Positions 1 through 12,961 of a DNA stretch of 60,000 bases are shown piece by piece. A model generated the notes under the pieces. It searched no databases and was not told the origin of the DNA. It was given only the letters and a program-made list of their open reading frames with translations. Location of the stretch: the NCBI GenBank assembly GCA_016946835.1, contig JACVTC010000024.1, positions 1,372,501 to 1,432,500 on the forward strand. Reading direction: 5' to 3'. Every line of letters begins with the position of its first letter. The first letter of the stretch is position 1. This DNA comes from Neocallimastix lanati (nom. inval.). Lineage: Eukaryota > Neocallimastigomycota > Neocallimastigomycetes > Neocallimastigales > Neocallimastigaceae. A program made the position numbers and the translations under genes.

Positions 1-1349
1 TTTGATTATACATATAATATAAAAATACTTGTATATTATATCATATATGTATATTTAAATATATATATATTAAAAATATAATAATATGAAATTCAAATTC
101 ATCTTTATTATTACTTCAACTCAATAATAATAATTATTATTATTATTAAAATTTATAGATAAAATGAAATTTTAAAATATTTTTTTCAAAGATATAAAAT
201 CATATAGTAAAAAAAATTTTTTTTTTTCTCTATAATTGTATATCATTAACATTTCAATATTTAGATAATATTATTAAAACAATTTTAAAAATAGTATTCC
301 ATATTTACTAATAATAATAATAATAATAATAGTTTTTACAATTTTTTTTTTTTTTAAAAAAAAAATAAAGAAAAAAATTAATAAGATAAATATATATTAA
401 ATACCTAATACAATTATTCAATTATAAAATAGGCAAAAAGTATTAATCATATATTAATCATATATTCTTTTTTATTATATATAAAATATAAATTTCTAAT
501 TTTTGCTTTAGTTTTTTGTTTTATATATATAATATATTAAATTTTTTTAATATATTATTATTTTTAATTTCATTTTTTTTTTATTATTATTTTTTATTTT
601 TTATTTTTTATATATTAAAAAAAATACATATAAAATTTAACTGGTTATAATTATAAATCTATATTTTTAATATATAGATTATAATTGTTAAATGTAATGT
701 ATATAAAATTTCTTTTCTATTATTATATATGTCTATTTACTGTATCTTATTATAGTTATAAATAAGCATTAATCTATTTAAATGTTTCTAAATTTTTGTT
801 ATATTAATTTATATATATATATGTATATATTTTTTTTTTTTTGATTTTATTTTTTTTTAATTATTATATATTATTATTTATTTTATTATTTATTGATTAT
901 TAAAAAAAATTTATTTAATTATTTTTAAAATTAAATTATTTTATTTACTTGAAAAAATATTACTGTAATTTTCTATTTTTATTTCTTTTTTTATGTTTTT
1001 TTTATAATGTTAATTTTTTTTTTTTTTTTTTTTTTTTTAGCTTTTATTAGGATCTTGTTAATATTGATTATTTAGTTATTATTTTATTATAATATATTGT
1101 ATTAAGTTAACCGATTATTAATATAAATTTATGAGATTTAAAATTCATATATATGTCATTCATATATATTATTTTAAATTATCTATCACCATTATTAATT
1201 ATTATTTTTATTTTTTTTTTATTTTTTATTTTTTTTTTCTGTTGTTGTTCTTGTTATTGTTGTTGTTAATTCGAATAATAAAAAATAAAAAATAAAAATA
1301 AAAATAAAATAAAATCCATAATAACTGATAATAATTTATTTTATAGAAA
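1..1349. other. AT-rich 3' flank of the G alpha gene, no gene seen
   Basis: This stretch is nearly all A and T, with poly-T runs (for example around 1014-1039), short (TAA)n tracts and no open frame with coding character. It lies downstream of the minus-strand G alpha gene and presumably includes its 3' UTR. I see no RNA gene or transposon remnant. Confidence 0.6.
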
Positions 1350-1538
1350 TCACATTAATCCAGCAGTTCGTAAATTAAATCTTCTTATAATATCAGCTAC
1401 AGCTGCCATTACTACTTTTACTTGATTAGTATCTGTTGCCCATGTTAAATGTGTATAAATTTGTTTATCCGGATCTCTATTTAATTTAATAAATTTTCTT
1501 CCGAAGTATGTAGTAGCTGCTGTATAATCTGTTCCACC

Positions 1539-1604
<66 letters not shown>

Positions 1605-2199
1605 GTTTTAATTATTATTACTATTATTATTATGCTTTAATTATTATTGTTATTATTACTGTTGCTATTTTGATTAATATTATTATAATTATAATAATGA
1701 ATTTTAATGATTAATTATAAATATTCGTTTAAAAACAAACCTTTAAAACTTGGAAAATAAGTTGATATACTTGAGGTTTTGATTTTTTCCTTAAAGATAT
1801 CAATTTTACTTAAAAATAGCATAATTGCTGTTTTCTTAAATATATCATTATTACATATTTCATCAAATAAATGAAGTGCATCATCCATACGACTAAATTT
1901 TTATATTTTGCATATAAAATATATAAATCATCAATTAATTTATTATAATTACAATAAAATAAATAATGTATTGATTGATATATCTTAAAATTTTAATTCA
2001 AATATTTACTTTATAGTGGAATCTTCAACCATCATCTGGTCATAAGAACTAATTGCAACCATAAAAATAATTGCTCTTGAATCATCAAAATAAGGTATCT
2101 TTCAAAATAAAAATTAAAAATTAAAAATTAATATAATAAATTTCATATAATTAATTATTAATTATAATAACTTTCATTTTTATTTTAATTAATCATTAA

Positions 2200-2233
<34 letters not shown>

Positions 2234-3420
2234 TTAAAAAGTAATAATTAAAATTAAATATTTTTAAATAAATATATTTACCCATCGTTTTCTATAACCA
2301 GTTTGACCACCAACATCATATACACTATACGTTACTCTATTAATTGTTACTTTTGTCTCTGAAATTTCCGTTGTAACTATACGTACTTGTAATATATCTT
2401 GATCCGTAGGAACATAATCATCGACACAAATTCTATCAACAACATCAAGATAACTATAAATTATTGATTTATTTAAATTTTAAAGTTGCATTATTAAAAA
2501 TATTAAAATTTTAAATAAATCTATATATATATATATAAACTTACTATTTAGCAGAGTCAACTTTAAATTTTTTTAATAATTTTAAAGATTTTATTAAAAA
2601 ATTAAATACGTTAATTAGTAATTTTTTAAAAAAAAAAAAAAAAAAAAAAAATTGATTCTTAGATTTATAAAACAATATAAAATAAAAACATACTTAAATT
2701 AAATTCATTTCTTCTTGCATATGCTAATTGTATTGCATTTTCCGTTTCCCATATCTTTTTTATTTTATCTGCAAATTCTTTAGGAATCGTAAAATTTTTT
2801 TCATAATTCTGTAGAACCACCACAGCATTATCTTTTATATATTTTGCATATTCCTAATATTTATATGAATTGATTAATTCACAATAATAAATGTATTTGT
2901 ATAAATTAAATGTTACATTATTTTGATCTACTAATATATTATTAAGCTATTTACTTGATTCTCTTCATCTTCAATTTTAAAATTAAATTTATTTATAGCT
3001 TCCAATAATGAAAGCATACTTTCAATTAGATTTCGCAAAATTGGAGCCCGATAGCTTGCTCTTTCCTCTGACGTTAATCCTTTAGCATATATAAATTTTA
3101 GTTGTCTCAGCAGTGTAGATTTTCCTGACTCTGCAGGACCTAAAATTTGAATAATAATTATATATAATTTATATGGATAAATTCATAAATATTTTCAAAT
3201 ATCAAAAATAATATAAATAATTTTTAATTCAATTAACTATTAATTAAATATTAATAATTATAGTTATAATAATTTTACCTAATAGAAGTAGTTTATTATT
3301 ATCTATTTTTTCTTTTTCATATACTTTTCTTTCTGCTTGAATTGTTTTTTCGATTTCTTTATGAATTTTTATTTCTTCTTTTGTTTGAGAATAAGTATTT
3401 TTACTCATGCAAGCACCCAT
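1350..3420 (-). CDS. Heterotrimeric G-protein alpha subunit (divergent), 8 exons, 367 aa
   Basis: This is a GTP-binding alpha subunit that relays signals from membrane receptors. Exons (minus): 3420-3279, 3139-2955, 2853-2694, 2560-2545, 2453-2282, 2098-2010, 1892-1741, 1537-1350. They total 1104 nt, and every phase joins. The N-terminus MGACMSK carries Gly2 for myristoylation and a nearby Cys for palmitoylation. Visible motifs: G1 GPAESGKST across the exon 1/2 junction, helical-domain SAKYYLDVVDRI, switch I with its Arg in ILQVRIVTTEI, G3 DVGGQTGYRKRW, G4 as FLSKID, G5 as TWATDT, and C-terminus RTAGLM. Several canonical residues differ: DVGGQR reads DVGGQT, NKxD reads SKID, TCAT reads TWAT, and switch I TTGI reads TTEI. 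The catalytic Gln is kept. The length is close to the usual 350-360 residues. The family is certain. Which G alpha subclass it belongs to is not clear. Confidence 0.95.
1541..1603. repeat. (TTA)n microsatellite in the last G alpha intron
   Basis: About 20 uninterrupted ATT/TTA triplets sit just inside the acceptor side of the final intron of the minus-strand G alpha gene. Similar intronic triplet runs occur at 30571-30650 and 37029-37060. Confidence 0.9.
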
Positions 3421-3634
3421 TGTATATTATATTGTTCATAGCAAAAATAGTAAAAATGTGTTTGATAATATTTTTTAAAAAAAGAAATATATTTATATAA
3501 AGCAAAAATTACAAAATCAAATTATATTAAATTTTGCTTTATTTTATAGTCGATATAGGTTATAATTTTTGTTATTTGAATTTAATATATATATGTATAT
3601 AAGATAATAAAAAATAAAATAAAGATATAAATAG

Positions 3635-3635
<1 letters not shown>

Positions 3636-3676
<41 letters not shown>

Positions 3677-3721
3677 TAAGAAAAGAAAAAAAAAGTAAGA
3701 AAAGAAAAAAAGTAAGAAAAG

Positions 3722-3778
<57 letters not shown>

Positions 3779-3851
3779 AAAAAGAAAAAAGAAAAAAAAA
3801 AAAAGGTAAGAAAAGAAAAAAAAAGTAAGAAAAGAAAAAAAGTAAGAAAAG

Positions 3852-3899
<48 letters not shown>

Positions 3900-3925
3900 A
3901 AGAAAAAAGAAAAAAAAAAAAGAAG

Positions 3926-3970
<45 letters not shown>
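3636..3970 (+). repeat. About 330-nt homopurine tract with a 130-bp tandem duplication
   Basis: The plus strand is almost only A and G, with T appearing just in a few GTAAG words. The block starting with GGTAAG at 3675 recurs at 3805, so a 130-bp unit is present twice in tandem. It lies about 220 bp upstream of the G alpha start codon and is followed by a poly-T run near 3980. Such strand-asymmetric tracts can expand by slippage and can form triplex DNA. No function is evident. Confidence 0.85.
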
Positions 3971-3972
<2 letters not shown>

Positions 3973-3978
3973 TAGTAG

Positions 3979-4009
<31 letters not shown>

Positions 4010-7000
4010 AATACTAATTATACTCTATTTAATTATAAAGATAATAAATAAAAATAAATTATTTTAAATAAATATTATTATATAAATAAAAATTTTTATA
4101 TATCAAAACAACGTTATATGCTGTCTATAACAATATAATAAATTTAAATAACAAAAATTATTTCTATTATTTAAATAATATATAAAATTTTATATAAAAT
4201 TAATTAGTTAGTTTATCAAATAAAAAGATTTAATATTAACTATTATATTATGGTATATTATTTCAACTACTTACCTTATTAAAAATAATATTATTTTCTT
4301 GAATTTATATATATGTATTTATACATATATGTTTAAAATTCTTTTTCAATAAATTACTAATATATTGAATATAATTTCACTTTCTTTACTAAAGATATAT
4401 TTAAATTTATATTTATGTGAGGTTGCTATTTAGTAGCTTAAGATTAGCATGTAATGATAATTAATTAATTATTTTTATTTGAAAATGTCTCTTTTTCCTT
4501 TTTTAGTATTTAATTATATATTTTCCAAATTCTAAATATGCAATAATTTATGATGTATTTAACATAAATTGTTATGGAAGATTCTAAAATAAATATATAT
4601 TGAATTATAGTTTTTTTTTTTTTTCTTTTTTCCCTTTTTTTTCTCTTTTCTTTTTTTTTTTTTTTTTTCTTTTTTCTTTTTTTTATTTTTTTATCGAACT
4701 TTTCTATATTATTATTTATATATAATAATGACAAATACATACATTTTTTTATTTTATTGTTATAATCCAAGTTATTAATAAAATTTGAATATAAAAATGA
4801 ATATATCATATTCACAATATTGGTATTTTTTATAGTTCAACAATTTGTTATTCAAGCAATTCATTTTCCATCATTATTTTTTTGTATTATTTTTTAATTA
4901 AATATATTTATAAATTATTTTGTTTAATTCAAAAACAAAAAAAAAAAAAAAAAAAAAAGATAAGTTTTATATATTCGAAAAAAGATTATTAATAATTATT
5001 TATAAAAATATTATTTTAAAAAAAAATTATATAAAAATAATAAAAATAGCACATAAAAATCTTGTATATATTATTTATTATATTCATATTATAACACGAT
5101 ATATCTTTATATAAATAAGTTTACGTAGTAATTCATAAATTCTTTTCAAAAGAAAATAATATAAATAATTTGATAATCATATAATTACTTAGTAATCACC
5201 TTTTCCAATATATATATTAAATTAATATCATGTCTTTAAATAATAATGGTTATTATATCTACATATTATATTTAATAATTCTTATATCATATTTATTTTA
5301 AAACAAATATATATTGTAATATATAAAAAGTCCACCATTCAATTTAGAATAAATTAAGTATTCTCTTCTTTTTATAAATTAACCTTTTATATTTTAGTTT
5401 CGTTGCGTTTATTTTTTTTTTCTCTTCTTTTGTCGTTTTCTCTTTTTATTTTGAAAAGTCGTTTTCTTTGGTTATATTCTTATATTATTATACACATAAT
5501 TATATTCTTATTATGAAAATTTCACTTGCTATTTTTTTTATTGTTCCTTTAAATTATTTATAATAATATTAATTTCTATATTTTATAATTAATGATTTTT
5601 ATATTATTTTCATTATTAGATTTAACAATATTATTATTAATAATCTTCCTTCAAATATAATATATTATAAAAATTTAAATATGTAATTATTAATTATTAA
5701 TCATGATTTAGTATTATTTTTATTTTCTAAATTATTAAAAAAGAAAATATAAAAATTTTTCCTAATAAAAAATATTACATATTATAATTAATTATGAATT
5801 AAATAAAAAAAAAAAAAAAAAAAAAAAATACTTAATTATAATTTTAATAATAATTATTATGTTATAATTATTATAAAATAATTAATAAATGATTATAATT
5901 AATTTTAATTATAATTTTATTAAAATATATATATATTTTAAAATAAATATTAAAAACTAAAAATAACGATATATAATAAAAACTATAAAACATATTAAAA
6001 CATATTAATATAAATAATAATATATTTCAATAAATGATATTTATCTAATTGAAATTTTATCTTATATAATTTATAATTAAATGAAAATCTATATAATTAA
6101 AAGAAAATAAAATGAAATTAACCTGTTATTTTAAATATATTATTGCAAAGATTATTTCTTAATATTCTTACTTTATTTTATTTTATTTTATTTTTTTTTT
6201 TTTTTGTATAAAGTAAAATAAAATAAAATAAAATAAAAGGAATAGAGAATGAAAAGAAATTTTATTTATTATGAAAAGTAAAATAAAACTTTAAAATATA
6301 TACATATTAATAAAAAAAATGAAATAAACTTTTTTTTTTATTTAATTATATTTTATTATTTTGTAATTTCCAAATCTTATTATATCAAATATATAAAAAA
6401 TAAAAAATAAAAAAAATAAAAATGTATTATACGTATTATAATCAGAAAAATGTAATATAATTTTAACTTTCAAATATATAAATATAGCATTATTATTAAT
6501 TAATATAATAAATTTTTTATAATAAATTTATGTAATATATTTTATAAGTTTATAGTTTCATTGTGATAATTTATTAATAATAAAATTAATATATAAAGTT
6601 TATACTTACAATTTAATTATTTAATTAAAAACTTTTCATTTAATAAGATATATAATACTATATAATATTTTACATATAATTTATAATACAAATAATTTAG
6701 TTTTAAAGAATTTTTTATTTTCTAAAAGTCTCTTCTTATAATTAATATGAAAAAAAATATGTATGTAACGTATTGAAATATGAACGATCCATTAAATATA
6801 TTTTATTATTAAAAGAATATGAAAATAATAAATCAAATAAATCAATATAGTAATTTTTTAAATATGTGTAAATTTGCTGATTATAATTTTGAAAATAATC
6901 TCAATAATAATGGAAATATATTTTGAAGAATTTGAATAATTGCATACATGATATTCAAGAAAAAAATGTAATATGGCAATAAACTTCCTGACAAATATTA

Positions 7001-7245
7001 AAATAATAATGATACTGACATGAAAAAATAATAGTGTAAATAATATTTAGAAGGTTGATAATAATAAAAATGTAAATAATTTGAAAAAAAACATTGAAAA
7101 AAAAAAAAAAAAAAAAGATAACATGCTACTTTTTTTTAGAAAAAAGATATTTTAAAAAAAAAAATCATTAAAAATTGACTAAAAATCAAAATTTAATATA
7201 CTTGTTCAAAATATGCTTCTACTCAAAAATTTAAGATTAAAAATT
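3971..7245. other. Long AT-rich intergenic region, no supported gene
   Basis: This region is dominated by poly-A, poly-T and TA-rich words. Short Lys- or Ile-rich frames near 4510-4815 and 4920-5114 are by-products of homopolymers and lack any domain. Around 6820-7110 the plus strand reads like a decayed Asn-rich coding stretch with several stops, too weak to call a gene. A pyrimidine-rich patch at 5398-5470 carries the word GTCGTTTTC twice, unexplained. Confidence 0.6.
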
Positions 7246-7249
7246 TAAT

Positions 7250-7804
7250 GGGAGTGGTGCATTTCGGGAGAGTTGCATTTCGATAAGTGGTGTGTTGATA
7301 TAAATAAATGAATAAATAAATATTAATTCAAAAAAACTTGTTCAATATTAATATTTAATTTTATTTATTGATTTATTTATTTAATAATATAAAGGATTAG
7401 ATTTTATATTTAAAGGTTAGATGTATTATTACATAAATTAAAAAAAATAATTTATTAAAAAAAAAATAAAGGGTGTGGGGCATTTCGCCAGATTGCATTT
7501 CGCCAAGTGGCGTAGTATTAAAATGTTGCATTTCCCCAAGTTGCTATTCGCCAGGTTGCATTTCGACAAGTAGAGTATTGATATAAATAAATGAATAAAT
7601 AAATAAATATTAATTCAAAATATTTTTTTTAAAATTGTTTTTATGCGATATTAATAATATTTAATTTTATTTATTTATTTATTTATTTATTTAATAATTC
7701 TCAATTTGGCGAAAAGCAACTTGGCGAAATGCCACATTTTTTTAATACGCCACATGCTTTCAAAAAAATGGCGAAATGCAACTTGGCGAAATGCCCCACA
7801 CTCC
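7250..7804. mobile_element. Fold-back MITE-like element with GCATTTCGCC repeats, TAAT flanks
   Basis: The left end begins GGGAGTGGTGCATTTCG. The right end is its approximate reverse complement, CGAAATGCCCCACACTCC. Both ends are flanked by TAAT (7246-7249 and 7805-7808), a possible 4-bp target duplication. An inner copy starts at 7471 and forms long inverted repeats with 7694-7804. Each arm carries several GCATTTCGCC words separated by AAGTTG or similar. The arms enclose an AT-rich core, beginning TTGATATAAATAAATG, that occurs twice (about 7293 and 7579). The element therefore looks like one copy inserted into or duplicated beside a partial copy. It has no coding capacity. The GC content of the arms stands out strongly from the surroundings. 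The superfamily is not recognised. Confidence 0.75.
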
Positions 7805-7808
7805 TAAT

Positions 7809-9356
7809 TTTTTTTTTTTTTAAAAAAATAACTAGGAATAAATTTTATTTAATAGTATTTATAAAAAAATGTACGAAATAAAATTTATGAAATTTTTTTA
7901 CATTAAAATTAAATATTAAAAACTATGTTATGAATTTCAAAGAAGAAATGACCTCTAACTCTTCCCATTCATATGTGATAACTCTACATAGGAAAAAAAA
8001 ATTATATTATACTAGAATTTCTTCTTTGTCTTATAATTGACAACATTAAATATAATAGTATGTAAATTGATTATAGTGTAAAAATTACTAATTATAAAAG
8101 TTATATTTTAGTAAAGAATTCCACATGCTCTACATAACATGAAATAAAGAAATCAGACTCTTTCAGAGGAGATTGAAAAATTTTATTAATAAAATACATT
8201 CTTTTTCTTGACTATTTCGTAATTAACTATTTTCTTATGTTATATGTATGTCAAAAAAAAAATACAAAACTAAAAAAAATTATTATAAATATTTTGTATA
8301 ATAATTTCATAATGAACTAATACTTAAAATTTATTATTAGAACTAGGAAGAGAATACATTTTCCATTGCTTCATTAAATAGTTACTTATATATTAATATG
8401 AAATCAAATATATATATATAATAGATTAAGTAAAATAACAAATAATTAAAATTTATATAAAAAAAAATTAATAGTCATAGAAAATTTTATTTAATAAATG
8501 GTAAAATTAAGTTCTTCATAAATTAAAATAAATTTCAGTGTGATATATATGTATACAATGTATACAAACATAATCAATATTTAAATCTAAACTAATATAA
8601 TAAGACAAATAATGTTCTATACCTAACAATATAAAATATATATATATTTACTTCATTATTAAAATTTCAATTTTTAAATTCAAATATTATTATAAAATTT
8701 ATTTTACTATATTTAAGCTAATAAATACAATATACTAAAATAACAATTATATTAAAATACTTATTAGTATTCACTAGCTAACGTCTATATTACAGACACT
8801 TGAGCACAATATTATCATTACTAATTTTTTAGCATATATATTGAGACTCTAATGCATCTGTGTGACATTGTTAGTGATTAAAAAAAGGCAAAAGGTATTT
8901 CCTTTTTATAATTTTTTTAATTTTTTTTTTTTTAAATTAATTTTTATTCATCAAATATAATGAATGATTTTTAATAAAAAAATATTGGCTATTTATTTAT
9001 AGACCAATCAATTTAATATTTTTAATATTTCGATTTAATAAAAACAGCAATCACATGATTAATATTAATTTTTACGTATAATACATAAACTAAATATTTT
9101 ATGTAAAAAATAATATAAATATCATTTTAAAATTTAAAAAAATTTTTAAACTAAATAATGAAATTAAAATTAATTTTTTTTTTATTTTTTTATTTTTTAT
9201 TTTTTTTTTTTTAATTTTTACTAATTCTTTTAATCTATAAAACTATGTTAAAAATAAAATACAATTTCTAAAATATTTAAATATATGAATAAATAAATAA
9301 ATAAATTAATTAATTAATTAATTAATAAATAAATATAGTTATAGATATTGCATTAA
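7809..9356. other. AT-rich intergenic DNA, nothing supported
   Basis: No open frame, domain or RNA fold is convincing. Two slightly GC-richer patches (about 7925-8000 and 8770-8885) give no readable protein on either strand. Confidence 0.5.
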
Positions 9357-9420
9357 CTACCTTTTCTTTGATTGTTTTTAAATAAAAAAAAAAATTTAAA
9401 AACAATAAAAAAAAAGGTAG
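9357..9420. repeat. Long hairpin downstream of the Mex67 gene
   Basis: The 26-nt arm 9357-9382 (starting CTACCTTTT) pairs with 9395-9420 (ending AAAAGGTAG) with about two mismatches, around a short A-rich loop. It lies 116 bp past the stop codon of the minus-strand Mex67 gene, so it could fall in the 3' UTR or be a tiny fold-back repeat. Confidence 0.7.
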
Positions 9421-9535
9421 AATTAAGTGATAAAAAAAATTATTCTAAAATATTAAACCAAATAATATTTATTCATTTTAAAACTATATATATAAATATA
9501 TAATTTATATAAACTATCAATTGTCAATTTGAAAT

Positions 9536-10451
9536 TTAATGATAATAGCCATCTGGAGGTACTTGGTCCTATTTGTATTTATTCAGAATTTTTTTTTTTT
9601 AATTTTTTTTAATTAATATAGTTTATATATACATAATTAATTATAATTATTTTATAAAAAAAATATTTACTTTTACTCTTTGGAAACCATCCAAAGCTGC
9701 CGCATAATCCCATTTAAAATCATTTAAACATTGTAAACTATATGAATAAGTTAAATGAGTTTGACTAGATAATTTTTGTACTTGTTGATGTTGTAGCTCA
9801 TTCTTTATAAATTACAATTAAAAATAATAGAAATAATAATATATATATTATTTTATTAATTGAATATTAAATAGTTAATATATTAGTAAATTATGAAATG
9901 CTTAATTTGTCTATATTATTGTTTCATTTAATTCTAATACATACGAGTCCATGTTGTAAACGAAGTTGCTCTTGTTCTTGAAGTTGCAATGGAGTAAAAT
10001 CAAGTGGTTTATTCATAGTATTAAATGAATTCGTCGATGGTCCATTATTACCTTTAATAGTGTTACTTATTTGAAGTGTAATTGGATTAGGTTCAGCTTT
10101 ATCAAATGATTTATTTCCTGACCATGGACGAACAGTAATTTGGTCATTATAAATAGTGTATGGCCATCCTGCAATAGCAGCACTTTCAATAAAAATATTA
10201 ATATAATTATTAATTATTTATCGAAAACATAATAGAACAATATAATTTAATATTTTTATTTACTTACTTTGATTGAGGTTGAGAAGGTGCTATTAAAAAG
10301 GTTCTACTAAATGATTTTTTTAGCTTTATATCAACTTTTTTTTTTTTTTTTTTTTTTTAATTATATTTAATTTTATAATAATTAATATTAGTTTATTGAA
10401 TTAACAAATATTTATAAATGAAAATACAAACAACAACAACAACAACAACAA

Positions 10452-10482
<31 letters not shown>

Positions 10483-12961
10483 TTTAAAAATGGAAATAAT
10501 AATATTAAATGAAATAAATATAATATAACATACCTTCTTGAAATTCACCACTTATGTTTAAATATATTAAAACTTGTTGTGGTGAAATATTAACTTGCCA
10601 TGAATCTACAATAAATTTTGAATCATCTTCTAATGGATGTTTTGTTGATGGTAATTTTCCAATTGCTTGAATAATATTATTTTTTCCTTTTATTAATAAA
10701 TTATCACGATTTGCTACTAGATATATATTTATTTATATATTACATTGAATAAAATAAGAGTAACAATATATAATTATTATAATTACATTGTATTGAAAAG
10801 GCAAATTAATAAATAAATAAATAAAAATTTTACTTACAATGTCTAGTATTTTTAAAGTTACGATCTAATAATTTCCAATTTGACATATTGTCACCTCTAT
10901 CGTGACGTTTTCTCCATGACGGACAATTGTTATTTACACTTAAGGAAAACATAGAATTATCATCATATAAATCTAATAGTCCAATACGATTTGTATCAAA
11001 AAGATTAAAATATCTATATAATATATATTAAAATTTATTCATTTATTAATAATTTTTAAAAAAGTATATAGTAATTAATATTAAATTTTATTTATGTTTA
11101 TTATTTCTTACTTTATTATGAAATCTTGGATTGTAGTAGCTGTTACATCTGAATCAATAAATGAAGATTTAATTTTTATAGGTAAAACTTTGGAATTTAA
11201 TTCTTTTCCAACATCAAAGGATATACCTTCAGGTAATTCCTCTTGATCCAATAAAATTAATGATGGAAACATTGACTTGATATTACTTTTAATATATAAT
11301 TAAAAAATTTATATATATATATATATATATATTTAATTTATTAAAAACAAGTTAAAAGATAAAAATAAAAAATTATAATTGATTTAGATATACATATATA
11401 ATAAGAAACTAAAAATAATAATAATTATTATTATTATTATTATTATTATAATTATTATAACACTTACTTTTTAAGATTTTCAAAATTATTATATTTACGT
11501 AATTCATTGTCCTTAATTGGATTACCTGCAATAACAAGTTCACGAAGGTTTTTAAAACTTTCGCCTTTTAATGGCTCAATATCCCTTAAAGTATTTAGAT
11601 TATTATTTTCGAATGATAAGTTTTGAATATCTGGAAGCCATTCATGTAACTTTTCCAATGATTTTAGATTGTTAAGATTATTATTAGCAAAGGAAATTGT
11701 TTTCACCTTTATATAAGAATATATATGTTAGTATAATTTTAAAATTGTACAATTAATTGTATAATAATATAGTATAAGAAAATAATATATTTATATAATT
11801 TTTTATTTTTTAATTTTAAAAATTTAATAAGTAATAATTTGTAAGCTTACTTGAGGTATATTTTCTTTAATTAATTTACAGATAACTTGTCCTAATTTTT
11901 GATGTCTATTTAAATCTAATATTTGATTGTTATTACCCAACATTGGGTCATTTTTTAAATTTTCTAAATTCAGAAATTCATTTTCTTGGTTATAACGTGA
12001 TAATATAATTCTTTTAATTGTATCTATAGTTGATACTGAATTTTTAATGTCACTTGCAGTTGTTATACCATTTCTATTTTGAATTGCGAATGTTACAGTA
12101 TTACCATTAAATTTAATACCTGATAAATGAACTAAAGAATTCGCATTTCCCATGTTTTCTACAGTAAAACAAACAATATTTTCACCTTTTCTTTCGGCCT
12201 AATCATTATAATAATTAAATATTTATATTTTTTTAATTTAAATAATTATGGTAAATTATACTATATCAAATTATATATTAGTCATATATTAATTTTTCTT
12301 ATAATAATATTACTCTTAATATTTTTATTGGTTTTTTCGATTTTTTCCTAATGAATTTTTCAAATTCTGTTATATTTCCAACAACGTTAGAAGCCTTTTT
12401 TTTTATTTTTATTTATTAATTTATTATTATTTTCATAGGAAAAAAAAAAAAAAAAGTAAAAAAAAGGTAAAAAAAAAAATTAATAAAAATTTTATATTTT
12501 CTTTTTATTTTAAATTTTTATTTTAATTTTATTAACTTACGATGACTCGTTCATGTCGTGATTTACTAAAATTTTTTATTTTTTGCCTATTATTATTATT
12601 TTATGGTTTAAATTTTCAAAATAAAGAATGCATTTAATATAATTTTAATATAATAAATATTTTATAATTTAAATAATATATATAGTGTTGGTTAATTATA
12701 ATATTACATTCTACTTCCTTTATTATCTTTTCCTTGAAATTCTCCTTTTCTTTCTTTAATTTTATTTAAATGTTTTTTAAGTCCAAATTGCTTCCCATTA
12801 CCTAATCTTTCTGAAATTGGTCTACTACTTTTACCATTATATTTTCCATTATATTTATTTGGTCCTCTTCCTCTTACTCCTTTTTTATCACTATCAGTCA
12901 TAATACTATCTTTTTCCTGTAAGAAAGGATTACCGGTACTCGTATTATTACTTGCAAACAT
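9536..12961 (-). CDS. MEX67: mRNA export receptor Mex67/NXF1, 12 exons, 656 aa
   Basis: The product carries mRNPs through nuclear pores. Exons (minus): 12961-12708, 12586-12541, 12394-12314, 12198-11851, 11706-11468, 11285-11112, 11013-10838, 10716-10534, 10334-10268, 10182-9945, 9802-9671, 9568-9536. They total 1971 nt, in phase throughout. The domain order is the family's. A basic Gly/Arg/Lys-rich N-terminus (RGRGPNKYNGKYNGK) comes first, then an RNP-like domain with an Asn-rich insert. Leucine-rich repeats follow (LKSLEKLHEWLPDIQNLSF, then NLRELVIAGNPIKD). The NTF2-like domain includes IQDFIIKYFNLFD near its start and SFSRTFLIAP near its end. A TAP-C/UBA-like end (LQCLNDFKWDYAAALDGFQ) closes the protein, the part that binds FG nucleoporins. 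In animals and fungi the NTF2-like domain pairs with NXT1/Mtr2, which is not encoded here. The length is typical, about 600 residues. Confidence 0.93.

Noticed and set aside
4510-5114. Two Lys/Ile-rich open frames
   Set aside because: They arise from poly-A and poly-T runs, with no domain, splice context or conservation signal.
6175-6240. Inverted TTTTA/TAAAA repeat as a hairpin
   Set aside because: Both arms are simple pentanucleotide repeats, so the pairing is expected by composition.
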